Below the pieces are notes generated by a model that had not been told where the DNA came from, did no database searches, and worked only from the letters and a program-made list of their open reading frames with translations. The position numbers and the translations under genes were made by a program. Below, piece by piece: positions 31,208-39,709 of a stretch of DNA of 64,000 nt (within the stretch, counting starts at the first letter, position 1; each line of letters begins with the position of its first letter). The stretch is from Bradyrhizobium sp. sGM-13 (GTDB taxonomy: Bacteria; Pseudomonadota; Alphaproteobacteria; Rhizobiales; Xanthobacteraceae), in contig NZ_JAGWDK010000003.1 in NCBI RefSeq assembly GCF_018398875.1, positions 310,001-374,000 of the forward strand, in the 5' to 3' direction.

Positions 31208-32689
31208 ATGGCATTCAAGAGATTTTCCCGGCGACAGTTTGGCAGACTTGCAGGCTGGTCGGCGTTTGGCTTGTCGATGCTGTCAGCAAAGTCCAGCACG
31301 GCGCAATCGAATCAAGCGGCCGGAATACAGAATCAGCGACCCTCGTCGAATTTTCCGGGCGGCTTTCTGTGGGGCACGGCGACCTCGGCCTATCAGGTCG
31401 AGGGCGCGGTCAACGAAGACGGCCGCGGGCCGTCGATCTGGGACCGCTTTGCCCACACGCCCGGCACCATTTCCGACCGCAGCAATGGCGACACCGCGAC
31501 CGACCACTATCGTCTCTACAAGCAAGATATCGAGATCATGAAGTCGCTGGGCGCAAAAGCCTATCGATTCTCGATCGCATGGCCGCGCGTCTTTCCGGAT
31601 GGGACCGGACCGGCAAACCCAAAGGGCCTCGATTTCTATCACCGCCTTGTCGACGAATTGTTGGCCAACGGCATCGAGCCATTTGCGACGCTGTATCATT
31701 GGGACCTGCCGCAGGCGCTGCAGGATCGCTTTGGCGGCTGGACTTCGCGCGACACCTCGAAGGCATTCGCGGACTACGCCGCCCATGCCACTGCCCGCTT
31801 GAGTGATCGCGTGAAGTATTTCTTCACGATCAACGAGTGCTCCAGGCTCGTTCATCTCGGCCACGGCCTTGGTGCCGACGCGCCCGGCCTCAAACTGCCT
31901 CAGTCAGGACTGAACCAGGTTCGTCACCATGTTGCGCTGGGACATGGCCTCGCCGTTCAGGCCATCCGTGCCCATGGGCGTGCCGGAACGAAGGTCGGTC
32001 CGGCGGAGAATGCCGTGAGCTGCATCCCCGCCATCGAAACATCAGCCAACATCCGCGCCGCCGAGATGGCGACGCGCGAGCTCAACGCGGGCTACCTGAC
32101 CGTGATGCTCGAAGGAAAATATACCGACGCGTATCTGGCGCGGTCCGGCCAAGACGCGCCGAAATTCACCGCCGACGATCTGCGCGTCATTTCATCCCCG
32201 ATCGATTTCGTCGGGCTGAACGTCTATATGCCGGACCATTATGTCGTTGCCGCCGACAACGAGCGCGGCTTCACGCTTGCGCCGTTTCCCGCCTCATTTC
32301 CGCACATGAAAGCGAGCTGGCTCAGGCCCGGCCCCGAGGCCATCTACTGGGTGCCGCGTCACGTCGCAAAACTGTGGAACGTGAAGTCGATCTATATCAC
32401 CGAGAACGGAACGTCAGGGAGCGATCAGCCGGCGCCGGACGGGACCATCTACGACGTCGACCGCATCATGTATCTGCGCAATTATCTCACGCAGTTGCAG
32501 CGCGCGACATCCGAGGGCGTGCCCGTGCTCGGATACTTCCTTTGGAGCCTGATGGATAATTTCGAATGGTCTGACGGCTATGAGCAGCGCTTCGGCATCT
32601 ACCACGTCGACTTCAATACCAAGCGTCGTACGCCCAAGCTGAGCGCATCGTTCTATCGCGAGACGATCGCACGAAATGCGGTAGTCTAG
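31208..32689 (+). CDS. exported GH1 beta-glucosidase
   Basis: The product is 493 residues. A Tat signal (FSRRQFGRLAGWSAFGLSML) precedes a full GH1 domain with FLWGTATSAYQVEGA, YRFSIAWPRVFP, the acid/base E210 in FTINE, the nucleophile E399 in ITENGT, and the aglycone/glycone block LWSLMDNFEWSDGY. The usual Pro after the acid/base Glu is Cys here. Tat export suggests a folded periplasmic enzyme, perhaps with a bound ion. The divergent GH17/NdvC-like gene suggests a job in trimming or recycling beta-glucans; substrate not proven. Confidence 0.93.
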   Translation: MAFKRFSRRQFGRLAGWSAFGLSMLSAKSSTAQSNQAAGIQNQRPSSNFPGGFLWGTATSAYQVEGAVNEDGRGPSIWDRFAHTPGTISDRSNGDTATDHYRLYKQDIEIMKSLGAKAYRFSIAWPRVFPDGTGPANPKGLDFYHRLVDELLANGIEPFATLYHWDLPQALQDRFGGWTSRDTSKAFADYAAHATARLSDRVKYFFTINECSRLVHLGHGLGADAPGLKLPQSGLNQVRHHVALGHGLAVQAIRAHGRAGTKVGPAENAVSCIPAIETSANIRAAEMATRELNAGYLTVMLEGKYTDAYLARSGQDAPKFTADDLRVISSPIDFVGLNVYMPDHYVVAADNERGFTLAPFPASFPHMKASWLRPGPEAIYWVPRHVAKLWNVKSIYITENGTSGSDQPAPDGTIYDVDRIMYLRNYLTQLQRATSEGVPVLGYFLWSLMDNFEWSDGYEQRFGIYHVDFNTKRRTPKLSASFYRETIARNAVV

Positions 32690-32700
32690 TCCGGGGATAG

Positions 32701-34005
32701 TCAATCCTTGCGCAGGCCCTTGCCGAGCGCCTCATACATGATCGTCTTCAGTGCCAGTTGAATTCGCCCACCCTGCGTCGGAGCCTGCACCATGAAGACA
32801 ACGAGCAAGTCGTCCTGCGGATCGACAAAATAGAAACTTCCGCCTGCGCCATCCCATCGGTATTCGCCGAGCGGCCATGTCGTGTTTGGCGGCGGTGAGG
32901 TGCGCACGGCAAAGCCAAGACCGAAGCCGCTGGACGGTCCCGGAAAATAAAAGGGATCGTGAATGATCCTGGTTTCCGGACCGATCTGATCCGAGGTCAT
33001 CAGCGCGACTGTCTCGGGCTTGAGGTACCGCTTGCCGTCCAGTTCGCCGCCGTTCAGCAGCATTTGCAGGAATCGGGCGTAGTCGGCGGCCGTCGAGACC
33101 AAACCCGCGCCACCGGATTCCCACCGCCGCGGCACTGTCGGGTCTCCGATTCCGGCCACCCGAAAGCGATCGACCGGAAATGGTTGGGCGATGCGCGGCC
33201 ACTTCGGTTGGTCTGCGACATAGTATGCGGTCTCGGACATGCCTAGCGGATCGAACAGTCTCTGCTTCTCGAATTGAAACAGCGTCTGCCCTGAGACCAC
33301 CTCGACGACACGGCCGAGCACGTCGGTCGAATGGCTGTAGTTCCAACGCGTTGCCGGCTGATCGGCGAGCGGCAGCGTCGCGATGCGGTCAGCGAATTCG
33401 GCGTTGTCGAAGTCGCCGGCGTATAATCGCGGATTGGCATAGAGCTTTTGCACTGCGGTTTCGCCGAAGAAACCGTAAGTGATCCCGGACGTGTGCCGCA
33501 GCAGATCCCTGATTGTGATCGGGCGCTTCAGCGGCTCGAGCTTGAGCGGGTACTGTCCTGCTTCATCGGAAAGATCGACACCGACTTTCGCATCCGCAAA
33601 GGCACGAATGTATTTGGACACGGGATCGTCGAGGGCCAGCTTCCCGTCGTCGACCAGCATCATCGCGGCGACCGAGGTGACGGCCTTCGACATCGAATAG
33701 ATCTGAAAAATGGTATCCGGCGTCATCGGCTGGCTGGACGCAGGATCCCGCACGCCGAAACATTCAAGATAGACTGGTTTGCCGTGCTGCTGGATCAGAA
33801 GCACCGCACCGGGAATCTTGCCGGCCGTGACCTCGCTGCGAACGTAGTCACCAATCCGGTCAAGGGCCACTCGCGAAAAAGTTGGCGCGGCCGGCGCTTT
33901 CGGCTCGGTCCGCGCCTCCTGCGGTTGGCCGCCGACCAGGGAAACCACAAGCGCCGCCGCAGCAATGCAACGCCCTGCCGTGCCGTCAGTTCTCCAGCGC
34001 TTCAT
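32701..34005 (-). CDS. exported beta-lactamase-family serine hydrolase (paralogue 2)
   Basis: The product is 434 residues with a signal peptide (RCIAAAALVVSLVGGQPQEA). The class C beta-lactamase/PBP4*-esterase fold has the catalytic SMSK box (S-x-x-K), YSH in place of Y-x-N, and WDGAGG near the C-terminus in place of K-T-G. The missing K-T-G argues for an esterase or carboxypeptidase-like hydrolase rather than a true beta-lactamase. Its start overlaps the end of the upstream paralogue by 20 bp. The pair shares long stretches such as LIQQHGKPVY and HTSGITYGF. Confidence 0.88.
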   Translation of the reverse strand: MKRWRTDGTAGRCIAAAALVVSLVGGQPQEARTEPKAPAAPTFSRVALDRIGDYVRSEVTAGKIPGAVLLIQQHGKPVYLECFGVRDPASSQPMTPDTIFQIYSMSKAVTSVAAMMLVDDGKLALDDPVSKYIRAFADAKVGVDLSDEAGQYPLKLEPLKRPITIRDLLRHTSGITYGFFGETAVQKLYANPRLYAGDFDNAEFADRIATLPLADQPATRWNYSHSTDVLGRVVEVVSGQTLFQFEKQRLFDPLGMSETAYYVADQPKWPRIAQPFPVDRFRVAGIGDPTVPRRWESGGAGLVSTAADYARFLQMLLNGGELDGKRYLKPETVALMTSDQIGPETRIIHDPFYFPGPSSGFGLGFAVRTSPPPNTTWPLGEYRWDGAGGSFYFVDPQDDLLVVFMVQAPTQGGRIQLALKTIMYEALGKGLRKD

Positions 34006-35269
34006 AGACCAACTGCTTCAGCGTCCGCTGGATGCGCTGGCGTTCCGTCGGCGTCTGCTCGAGCAGCACGAAGAACATGTCCTGCTTGCGGTCGACCACG
34101 AAATAGCAGCCGCTGGCGCCATCCCATTTCAATTCGCCAAGCGATCCCGGCGGCGGCGGCTTGGCATTGCCCGGATCGGTGCGCACCGCAAGGCCGAGGC
34201 CCATTCCGAAGCCGTCCCCGGGGAAATAGAAATAGTCCCGCTCGACCCCAGACCCGGGGCCGACATAGTCGGTCGTCATCAGCTTGAACGTTTCGGGCTT
34301 CAGGTAGGTCTTGCCCTCGAACGTGCCGCCATTGAGCAGCATCTGCGTAAAGCGGCGGTAGTCCGCCATCGTCGAGTACATGCCGCCGCTGGCGAATTCG
34401 ATCTTCTTGACATTGGTCGGGTTGGTGTCGCGGCCGACGCGGAAGTTACTGTCGTTCGGCACCGGCAGCGCCATACGCTGCTGCTTCTCCGGATCGGTGA
34501 TGTAGAAGCCGGTGTCGACCATGCCGAGCGGATCGAGCAGCCTTTCGCGCATGATCGTGAACAGGGATTTTCCGGACGCGACTTCCATCACCCGCGCCAG
34601 GATGTCGGTGGAATGGCCGTATTGCCAGAGCGCGCCCGGCTGGTTGTGCAGCGGCAGTTTGGCGATCCGCTCGGCGAACCCGGCCAGATCGAAATCTCCG
34701 TCATAGATATTGGCGGCCGCATAGGCCTTGCGGACCAGGGTGTCGCCGTAGAAGCCGTAGGTGATCCCTGACGTATGCACCATCAGGTCGCGGACGGTCA
34801 TCGGCCGGATTGGCGGCACCAGCTCGAGCGTCTTGGTGCCATCCTCGTTCTTCTTCTCGACGCCGACCTTCACATTCGCGAAGGACGGGATGTACTTTGA
34901 GACAGGATCGTCGAGCTTGATCGTGCCGTCCTCGACCAATTGCATGGCCACGACCGACGTGATCGCTTTCGTCATCGAGAATAGGCGGAAGATGGTCTTG
35001 TCATTGATTGGCTTCTTGGACTCCACGTCCTGAACGCCGAAGGTTTCGTGATAGACCGGCTTGCCATGCTGCTGGATCAGGACGTTCGCGCCCGCGATCT
35101 TGCCGGTCGCCACCTCGTTCTTGAAGAATTCGGTGATCTTCGTAAGCTTGTCCTTGTTGAAACGCGCGCCGGCGGGAATGTCGAAGGTGCCTTCGGCGCG
35201 GACTTGCGGCGTAACCGCCAGCATCAGCGCGCCGCAGGCAAGCCCGCGCAGCATTTGACGCAAGTTCAT
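33986..35269 (-). CDS. exported beta-lactamase-family serine hydrolase (paralogue 1)
   Basis: The product is 427 residues with a signal peptide (MLRGLACGALMLAVTPQVRA). Catalytic blocks are SMTK, YGH and WDGASG, matching the downstream copy. The two genes are a tandem duplication in one transcript; this one is first. The substrate is unknown: related proteins include EstB-type esterases and 6-aminohexanoate-dimer hydrolases. The ATG at 35269 is preceded by GAGGGGG-like sequence. Confidence 0.88.
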   Translation of the reverse strand: MNLRQMLRGLACGALMLAVTPQVRAEGTFDIPAGARFNKDKLTKITEFFKNEVATGKIAGANVLIQQHGKPVYHETFGVQDVESKKPINDKTIFRLFSMTKAITSVVAMQLVEDGTIKLDDPVSKYIPSFANVKVGVEKKNEDGTKTLELVPPIRPMTVRDLMVHTSGITYGFYGDTLVRKAYAAANIYDGDFDLAGFAERIAKLPLHNQPGALWQYGHSTDILARVMEVASGKSLFTIMRERLLDPLGMVDTGFYITDPEKQQRMALPVPNDSNFRVGRDTNPTNVKKIEFASGGMYSTMADYRRFTQMLLNGGTFEGKTYLKPETFKLMTTDYVGPGSGVERDYFYFPGDGFGMGLGLAVRTDPGNAKPPPPGSLGELKWDGASGCYFVVDRKQDMFFVLLEQTPTERQRIQRTLKQLVYEALEN

Positions 35270-35311
35270 TGGAACCCCCTCCAGAATTCGGAGAGGAGTG
35301 TAGCTGCGGCG

Positions 35312-35866
35312 TCAGTCGGCGCAAGGGCTGCCAAAGGCTGCCAGCGCCTCTTCATGCAACCGAGCGCTATCGGGGGAGAAGCAGCAGAAGATAACTCTTG
35401 TCACGGCAGGCGCCGCGACCAGTCCATCGACGACGGTTGCGGCTGCGATGCCCGCCGCACGGTCGGCAGGGAAGCGATAGACGCCCGTGGAGATCGCAGG
35501 AAAGGCCAGAGAGGAGAGCCCGCTGGCCTGGCAGAGTTCGAGGGAGCGCCGATAACAGGAAGCGAGCAGCGCGTCCTCCCCATCATTGCCGCCGTGCCAA
35601 ACCGGCCCGACGGCGTGGATCACGTGCCTGGCCGGCAACCGGTATCCCCGGGTGATCTTGGCGTCGCCGGTCGCGCAGCCGTTCAGCGTGCGGCACTCGG
35701 CAAGCAGTTCAGGTCCGGCCGCCCGATGGATCGCGCCATCAACCCCGCCCCCGCCGAGCAGGGACGAGTTCGCGGCGTTGACGATGGCGTCAACGCGGAG
35801 CGTGGTGATGTCGGCAACAATGACTTCCAGCCGCGCCTGGCCGACCTGACGCGCGATGCCGCTCAG
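35312..35866 (-). CDS. macrodomain protein (O-acetyl-ADP-ribose deacetylase type), CTG start
   Basis: The continuous frame gives 184 residues from the CTG at 35866. Macrodomain blocks are complete: [55 protein letters not shown] and [12 protein letters not shown]. Such enzymes remove ADP-ribose or O-acetyl-ADP-ribose adducts. Between the nearest upstream in-frame stop and 35639 there is no ATG, GTG or TTG. The CTG overlaps the grxD stop as CTGA, exactly where an ATGA coupling is expected, so an ATG-to-CTG change with retained coupling is likely. The first canonical start, TTG 35638, would delete half the ADP-ribose site. It could be weakly expressed or a recent pseudogene. Confidence 0.8.
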   Translation of the reverse strand: MSGIARQVGQARLEVIVADITTLRVDAIVNAANSSLLGGGGVDGAIHRAAGPELLAECRTLNGCATGDAKITRGYRLPARHVIHAVGPVWHGGNDGEDALLASCYRRSLELCQASGLSSLAFPAISTGVYRFPADRAAGIAAATVVDGLVAAPAVTRVIFCCFSPDSARLHEEALAAFGSPCAD

Positions 35867-36201
35867 GCGGAAGCCGCCGCGCTGACGGTGACGCCCTTCT
35901 CGGCAAAGAGCTGCTGCAATTCACCGGCCTGGAACATCTCGCGGATGATGTCGCAGCCGCCGACGAACTCGCCCTTGACGTAGAGCTGCGGGATGGTCGG
36001 CCAGTTCGAATATTCCTTGATGCCGTTGCGAAGCTCGGCGGATTCCAGGACATTCAGCCCCTTGTAGCCGACGCCGATGTGGTCGAGGATCTGGACCACC
36101 TGGCCGGAGAAACCGCACTGCGGAAACTGCGGCGTGCCCTTCATGAACAGCACGACGTCGTTCGACTTCACTTCGTTGTCGATGAATTGCTCGATGCTCA
36201 T
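35863..36201 (-). CDS. grxD: monothiol glutaredoxin, Grx4 family
   Basis: The 112-residue protein carries and transfers [2Fe-2S] clusters, usually in partnership with BolA. The CGFS active site is at 29-32, with KGTPQFPQ before it, and the glutathione-binding [19 protein letters not shown] is intact. ATG 36201 has AAGGAAG upstream. Its stop overlaps the CTG start of the macrodomain gene. A bolA gene lies 4.7 kb away in this window on the same strand. Confidence 0.96.
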   Translation of the reverse strand: MSIEQFIDNEVKSNDVVLFMKGTPQFPQCGFSGQVVQILDHIGVGYKGLNVLESAELRNGIKEYSNWPTIPQLYVKGEFVGGCDIIREMFQAGELQQLFAEKGVTVSAAASA

Positions 36202-36503
36202 ATTTGCTTCCTTTTGGGGCCCAGCCCGCTGCGGCGTCGCGTAACCGGCCGGCTCGTCCATGTAACCCGGATACTTGCCATATATGTAGCCCAAACCTTT
36301 GTGCATCCAAAGTAAAATGGCGAAGAGCTGGCATGCGCGGGGTCGGCTCCAGGCGCCCGGGCGACGGCAGCCCATAGTCTGACGGCATTAATGTCATAGC
36401 GCGGGCAGGCTTTTTTCCCGCACCGGAACTCCTATCTAGGACGGACTGCCCGTCAGGAACCAGTTTGCCAGACTAACGTTCTCTCCTCTCACCGGAGACA
36501 CCT
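36202..36503. other. 302-bp divergent promoter region grxD / egtB
   Basis: No gene, repeat or strong regulatory motif was recognised. The grxD frame remains open through most of it (to 36375), but the residues are not glutaredoxin-like. A C-rich/G-rich inverted pair (CGCGGGCAGG, TTCCCGC) near 36399-36420 may be a weak hairpin. Confidence 0.4.
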
Positions 36504-37742
36504 GTGACGAAACCAGCACTCGCCGTCCCTGCCCCGTCACTTTTCTCGGATTCCGGCACCCTCGCCCAGAATTTGGTGGAGGCCTATCTGGCCGTCCGCG
36601 GCGAGACCGAGCGCCGGGCCGCTCCGTTGAGCCCCGAGGACCAGCTCATCCAGTCGATGCCGGACGCCAGCCCGGCCAAATGGCACCGCGCCCATACCAC
36701 CTGGTTCTTCGAGCAATTCCTGCTCGGCGAGCACTGCGAAGGTTACCAGCCCTTCCACCCTGATTATGCGTTTCTATTCAATTCCTATTATGTCAGCGCC
36801 GGACCGCGGCACGCCCGTCACCAGCGCGGCCATCTGACACGCCCGAGCGCCGACGAGATCACCGCCTATCGCCGGCATGTCGATGCCGCCGTGGTCAAAT
36901 TCTTCCAGACCGCCGGCGAAGAGCGCCTCACAAAACTGGTCCCGCTGGTGGAGGTCGGCCTCAATCACGAGCAGCAGCATCAGGAATTGATGCTGACCGA
37001 CATCCTGCACGCCTTTGCCCAGAACCCGATCCCGCCGGCCTACGATCCATCCTGGCACTTCCCGACATCGCACCGTTCGGCAGAGGAGTGGACCACCCTC
37101 AACGAGGGCATCCACACCGTTGGCCACAGCGACGACAGCTTCCATTTCGACAATGAAAAGCCCGCGCACCGCGCCCTGGTCGGCCCGGTGAGGCTCGCCC
37201 GCAACCTCGTGACCAATGCGGAATGGCTCGCCTTCATGCAGGACGGCGGCTACGGCACGGCCACGCTGTGGCTGATGGACGGCTTCGCCACGGCGACCAA
37301 CGAGGGCTGGCAGGCCCCCGGCCACTGGCGCCAGGTCGACGGCGAGTGGCGGATCATGACGCTCGGCGGGTTACAGCCGATCGATCCGGATGCCCCGGTC
37401 TGCCATGTCAGCTATTACGAGGCGGATGCGTTCGCCCGCTGGGCGGGCCGCCATCTGCCGACCGAAATGGAATGGGAGGTCGCCGCCCGCGCCGGCCAGC
37501 TCAGCGATGCCTTCGGCATCGTCTGGCAGTGGACCCGCAGCTCCTACTCCCCCTACCCCGGCTACCGTGCCATCGAGGGGGCGCTCGGGGAATACAACGG
37601 CAAGTTCATGGTCAATCAGCTCGTGCTGCGCGGCTCCTCGCTTGCAACTCCGGCCGGCCACAGCCGTATCACCTACCGCAACTTCTTCTACCCGCACCAC
37701 CGCTGGCAATTCACGGGGTTACGCCTCGCCGATTACGCCTGA
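36504..37742 (+). CDS. egtB: ergothioneine biosynthesis sulfoxide synthase EgtB
   Basis: The non-haem iron enzyme joins hercynine to a thiol (cysteine or gamma-glutamylcysteine) with O2 to form a sulfoxide. The 412-residue protein has an N-terminal DinB-like helical domain with the iron His residues in KWHRAHTTWFFEQF and HEQQHQE, and a C-terminal FGE-sulfatase (C-lectin-like) domain with VSYYEADAFARWAG, LPTEMEWEVAAR and RITYRNFF. The GTG start has GGAG seven bases upstream. egtD follows after 48 bp. EgtC and EgtE are not in the window, which is normal for alphaproteobacteria. Confidence 0.95.
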   Translation: MTKPALAVPAPSLFSDSGTLAQNLVEAYLAVRGETERRAAPLSPEDQLIQSMPDASPAKWHRAHTTWFFEQFLLGEHCEGYQPFHPDYAFLFNSYYVSAGPRHARHQRGHLTRPSADEITAYRRHVDAAVVKFFQTAGEERLTKLVPLVEVGLNHEQQHQELMLTDILHAFAQNPIPPAYDPSWHFPTSHRSAEEWTTLNEGIHTVGHSDDSFHFDNEKPAHRALVGPVRLARNLVTNAEWLAFMQDGGYGTATLWLMDGFATATNEGWQAPGHWRQVDGEWRIMTLGGLQPIDPDAPVCHVSYYEADAFARWAGRHLPTEMEWEVAARAGQLSDAFGIVWQWTRSSYSPYPGYRAIEGALGEYNGKFMVNQLVLRGSSLATPAGHSRITYRNFFYPHHRWQFTGLRLADYA

Positions 37743-37790
37743 CATTTTCGATCATCGAAGCGCGCCGGAAAGCGCGTTCAGGAGAGTATC

Positions 37791-38762
37791 ATGAATGTGC
37801 ATGCCGCCGCTTTGGCCCAAACGCACCCGTTCGACGAACAGACCTCCGCCTTTGCCGGCGACGTGATCGGCGACCTCTCGCAGTTCCCCAAGCGGCTGTC
37901 GCCGAAATATTTTTACGATGCCGCGGGCTCCGAGCTGTTCGAGCAGATCACGGTGCTGCCGGAATACTACCCGACCCGCACCGAACTCGGCATCCTGCGC
38001 AGCCGCGGCGATGAAATCGCCGCACTGATTCCGAAAGGTGCGGCCCTGGTCGAATTCGGCGCCGGCGCGACCACCAAGGCCCGCCTGCTATTGGAGCGCT
38101 GCGATTTTTCCGCTTATGTCCCGGTCGATATTTCCGGCGATTTCCTGAACGCGCAGGCCAGCGACTTGCGCAAGGATTTCCCCGATCTCGGCGTTTATCC
38201 GGTTGCTGCCGATTTCACCGCGCCGTTCGAGCTGCCGGCGGAAATCGCAGACCAGCCCAAGGTCGGCTTCTTTCCGGGGTCGACGCTCGGCAATTTCGAG
38301 CCGCACGAGGCGCGCGCCTTCCTGCGCAGCGCACGCGACATTCTGGGCAAAGGCGCACAGATGATCATCGGCGTCGATCTCGAGAAGAACGAGCGGGTGC
38401 TGTACGACGCGTATAACGACGCCGCCGGCGTCACCGCGCGGTTCAATCTCAACGTTCTGGTTCGGATCAACCGCGAGCTCGGCGGCAATTTCGACGTCTC
38501 CGCCTTCATGCACCGCTCGGTCTATAATCGCGAGCGCCATCGCATCGAGATGCACTTGATTTCCAAGAAGGCGCAGAGCGTGCGCATCCTGGGACGGAAT
38601 TTTTCATTCCGTCCCGGCGAGAGCATCCACACCGAGTCGAGCTACAAATACAGCTTCGACCGCTTCACCGCGTTGGCGCGCGAGTCCGGCTGGTCGGTGC
38701 GGGAATCCTGGAACGATCGCGACCAGATGTTCTCCGTTCACGCGCTGGTGGCGTCGGGCTGA
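37791..38762 (+). CDS. egtD: L-histidine N(alpha)-methyltransferase EgtD
   Basis: It trimethylates histidine to hercynine with SAM, the first step of ergothioneine synthesis. The 323-residue product has RLSPKYFYDAAGSELFEQIT, the SAM site LVEFGAGATTKAR, VPVDISGDFL, FFPGSTLGNFEP and the C-terminal ESSYKYS. AGGAGAG lies ahead of ATG 37791. It forms an operon with egtB. A 105-bp repeat with a 9-bp hairpin lies directly downstream and could end the transcript. Confidence 0.96.
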   Translation: MNVHAAALAQTHPFDEQTSAFAGDVIGDLSQFPKRLSPKYFYDAAGSELFEQITVLPEYYPTRTELGILRSRGDEIAALIPKGAALVEFGAGATTKARLLLERCDFSAYVPVDISGDFLNAQASDLRKDFPDLGVYPVAADFTAPFELPAEIADQPKVGFFPGSTLGNFEPHEARAFLRSARDILGKGAQMIIGVDLEKNERVLYDAYNDAAGVTARFNLNVLVRINRELGGNFDVSAFMHRSVYNRERHRIEMHLISKKAQSVRILGRNFSFRPGESIHTESSYKYSFDRFTALARESGWSVRESWNDRDQMFSVHALVASG

Positions 38763-38766
38763 GGAT

Positions 38767-38871
38767 TAGAGCGCTTTCAAGCGAAAGCCTGCCCCGGACT
38801 TGCGTCAAGAAGCCGCGTCAAAACAAGAATCTGGGCCGGTTCTGATTCAATCAGAACCGAAAAGGCTCTAG
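38767..38871. repeat. 105-bp imperfect palindromic intergenic repeat
   Basis: It starts TAGAGCGCTTTC and ends GAAAAGGCTCTAG, near-mirror ends, with the motif GCGTCAAAACAAGAATC inside and a hairpin CGGTTCTGA-TTCAA-TCAGAACCG (38837-38859). I recognise this as a repeat type common between genes in Bradyrhizobium and relatives. It sits four bases past the egtD stop. Confidence 0.85.
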
Positions 38872-38887
38872 CCGCGGGTTTTGCAGC

Positions 38888-39187
38888 TCACGTCTTGCAG
38901 ACGGACCGCCTGCGGTCCGGTCGCGGCCTGCGTGTCGGCGCAATCCGGGGAGCGACAGATATCCAATCATCAGACAATCGGTCTGCACCCAACAGCCACG
39001 CGTGAATGATCCGCCACTTGTCTTGTCCGCGGGACTGGAAATCCAGTAGCGGAGATCCTGCGTCCTGCAGTTCGTGGAAAAATTTCAAAGAATCTTTTCC
39101 AGTCGGTCCGTCCGGCTCGATCATCTGCGTCAAGATCCAGCGGTCCCACTCTTCAATAATGCGTACTCTTGCTTCGCTCTGTTTCAT
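38888..39187 (-). CDS. small conserved hypothetical protein
   Basis: The product is 99 residues from ATG 39187 (MKQSEARVRIIEEWDRWILTQ). The core GPTGKDSLKFFHELQDAGSPLLDFQSRGQDKWRIIHAWLL looks like a compact folded domain with typical coding composition. The C-terminal 25 residues (APTRRPRPDRRRSVCKT) are Arg/Pro-rich and may be an extension after a lost stop. The function is unknown. It is convergent with egtD across the repeat. The frame extends upstream to 39283 without support. Confidence 0.65.
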   Translation of the reverse strand: MKQSEARVRIIEEWDRWILTQMIEPDGPTGKDSLKFFHELQDAGSPLLDFQSRGQDKWRIIHAWLLGADRLSDDWISVAPRIAPTRRPRPDRRRSVCKT

Positions 39188-39464
39188 AGGCGCGTATTCC
39201 CACCACGGCACCCCCGTGGGCACTGAGTGATCGCGCTGGTCAAGGTTTGATGGAAAGGTGCTTACGCCGCCGCGCGTCCCCACACCTTGTCCGAGCTCAG
39301 TATAGCCAAACTTCTTAACAAGTGTTCATCTTTATTGACCCGCCCGCAAAAGGGTCCATCTGCGCTGTCGTTTCCCCTTTGAAATGTCCAATTTTTGACG
39401 CGGACTCAGCCGAGCCTCCGCGGCAGCATGGCTTGGGGTGAGTTCGTGCCAGGGGATTTCAGTC

Positions 39465-39704
39465 ATGGGCAACGCATATCCAGCGTCCAGCAACCACGGG
39501 CAACGTTCGGCATCCTCGTCTGTTCACAGTGACACGGACACGGGCTGGGACGAGGGAGCCGACACCGAGCGAGCTGCGCTTCGCGAGGAAAATGCGAGGC
39601 TCCGGGCTCTCGTCGTCCAACTGTCAAATCTCGTTCTCAGAAATGTCGTCGATGAGCACAACTCGCCGCAATTGATGCCGGTGAGGCGGCCCAGGCTGGA
39701 TTAA
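39465..39704 (+). CDS. small coiled-coil hypothetical protein
   Basis: The product is 79 residues: a polar Ser/Asp-rich N-terminal half and a short leucine-rich coiled coil (TERAALREENARLRALVVQLSNLVLRNVVD), then a basic tail. ATG 39465 has AGGGG ten bases upstream. It ends five bases before the convergent LtrA gene. Similar short proteins are frequent in Bradyrhizobium; function unknown. Confidence 0.6.
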   Translation: MGNAYPASSNHGQRSASSSVHSDTDTGWDEGADTERAALREENARLRALVVQLSNLVLRNVVDEHNSPQLMPVRRPRLD

Positions 39705-39709
39705 AGATA

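Noticed and set aside
32701..35269. Antibiotic-resistance class C beta-lactamases
   Set aside because: Both proteins lack the K-T-G motif and the Y-x-N motif is altered; they fit the wider serine-hydrolase family.
35639..35866. Macrodomain start at TTG 35638
   Set aside because: It would remove the [10 protein letters not shown] and [10 protein letters not shown] blocks that form the ADP-ribose site; the upstream frame is continuous and family-like.
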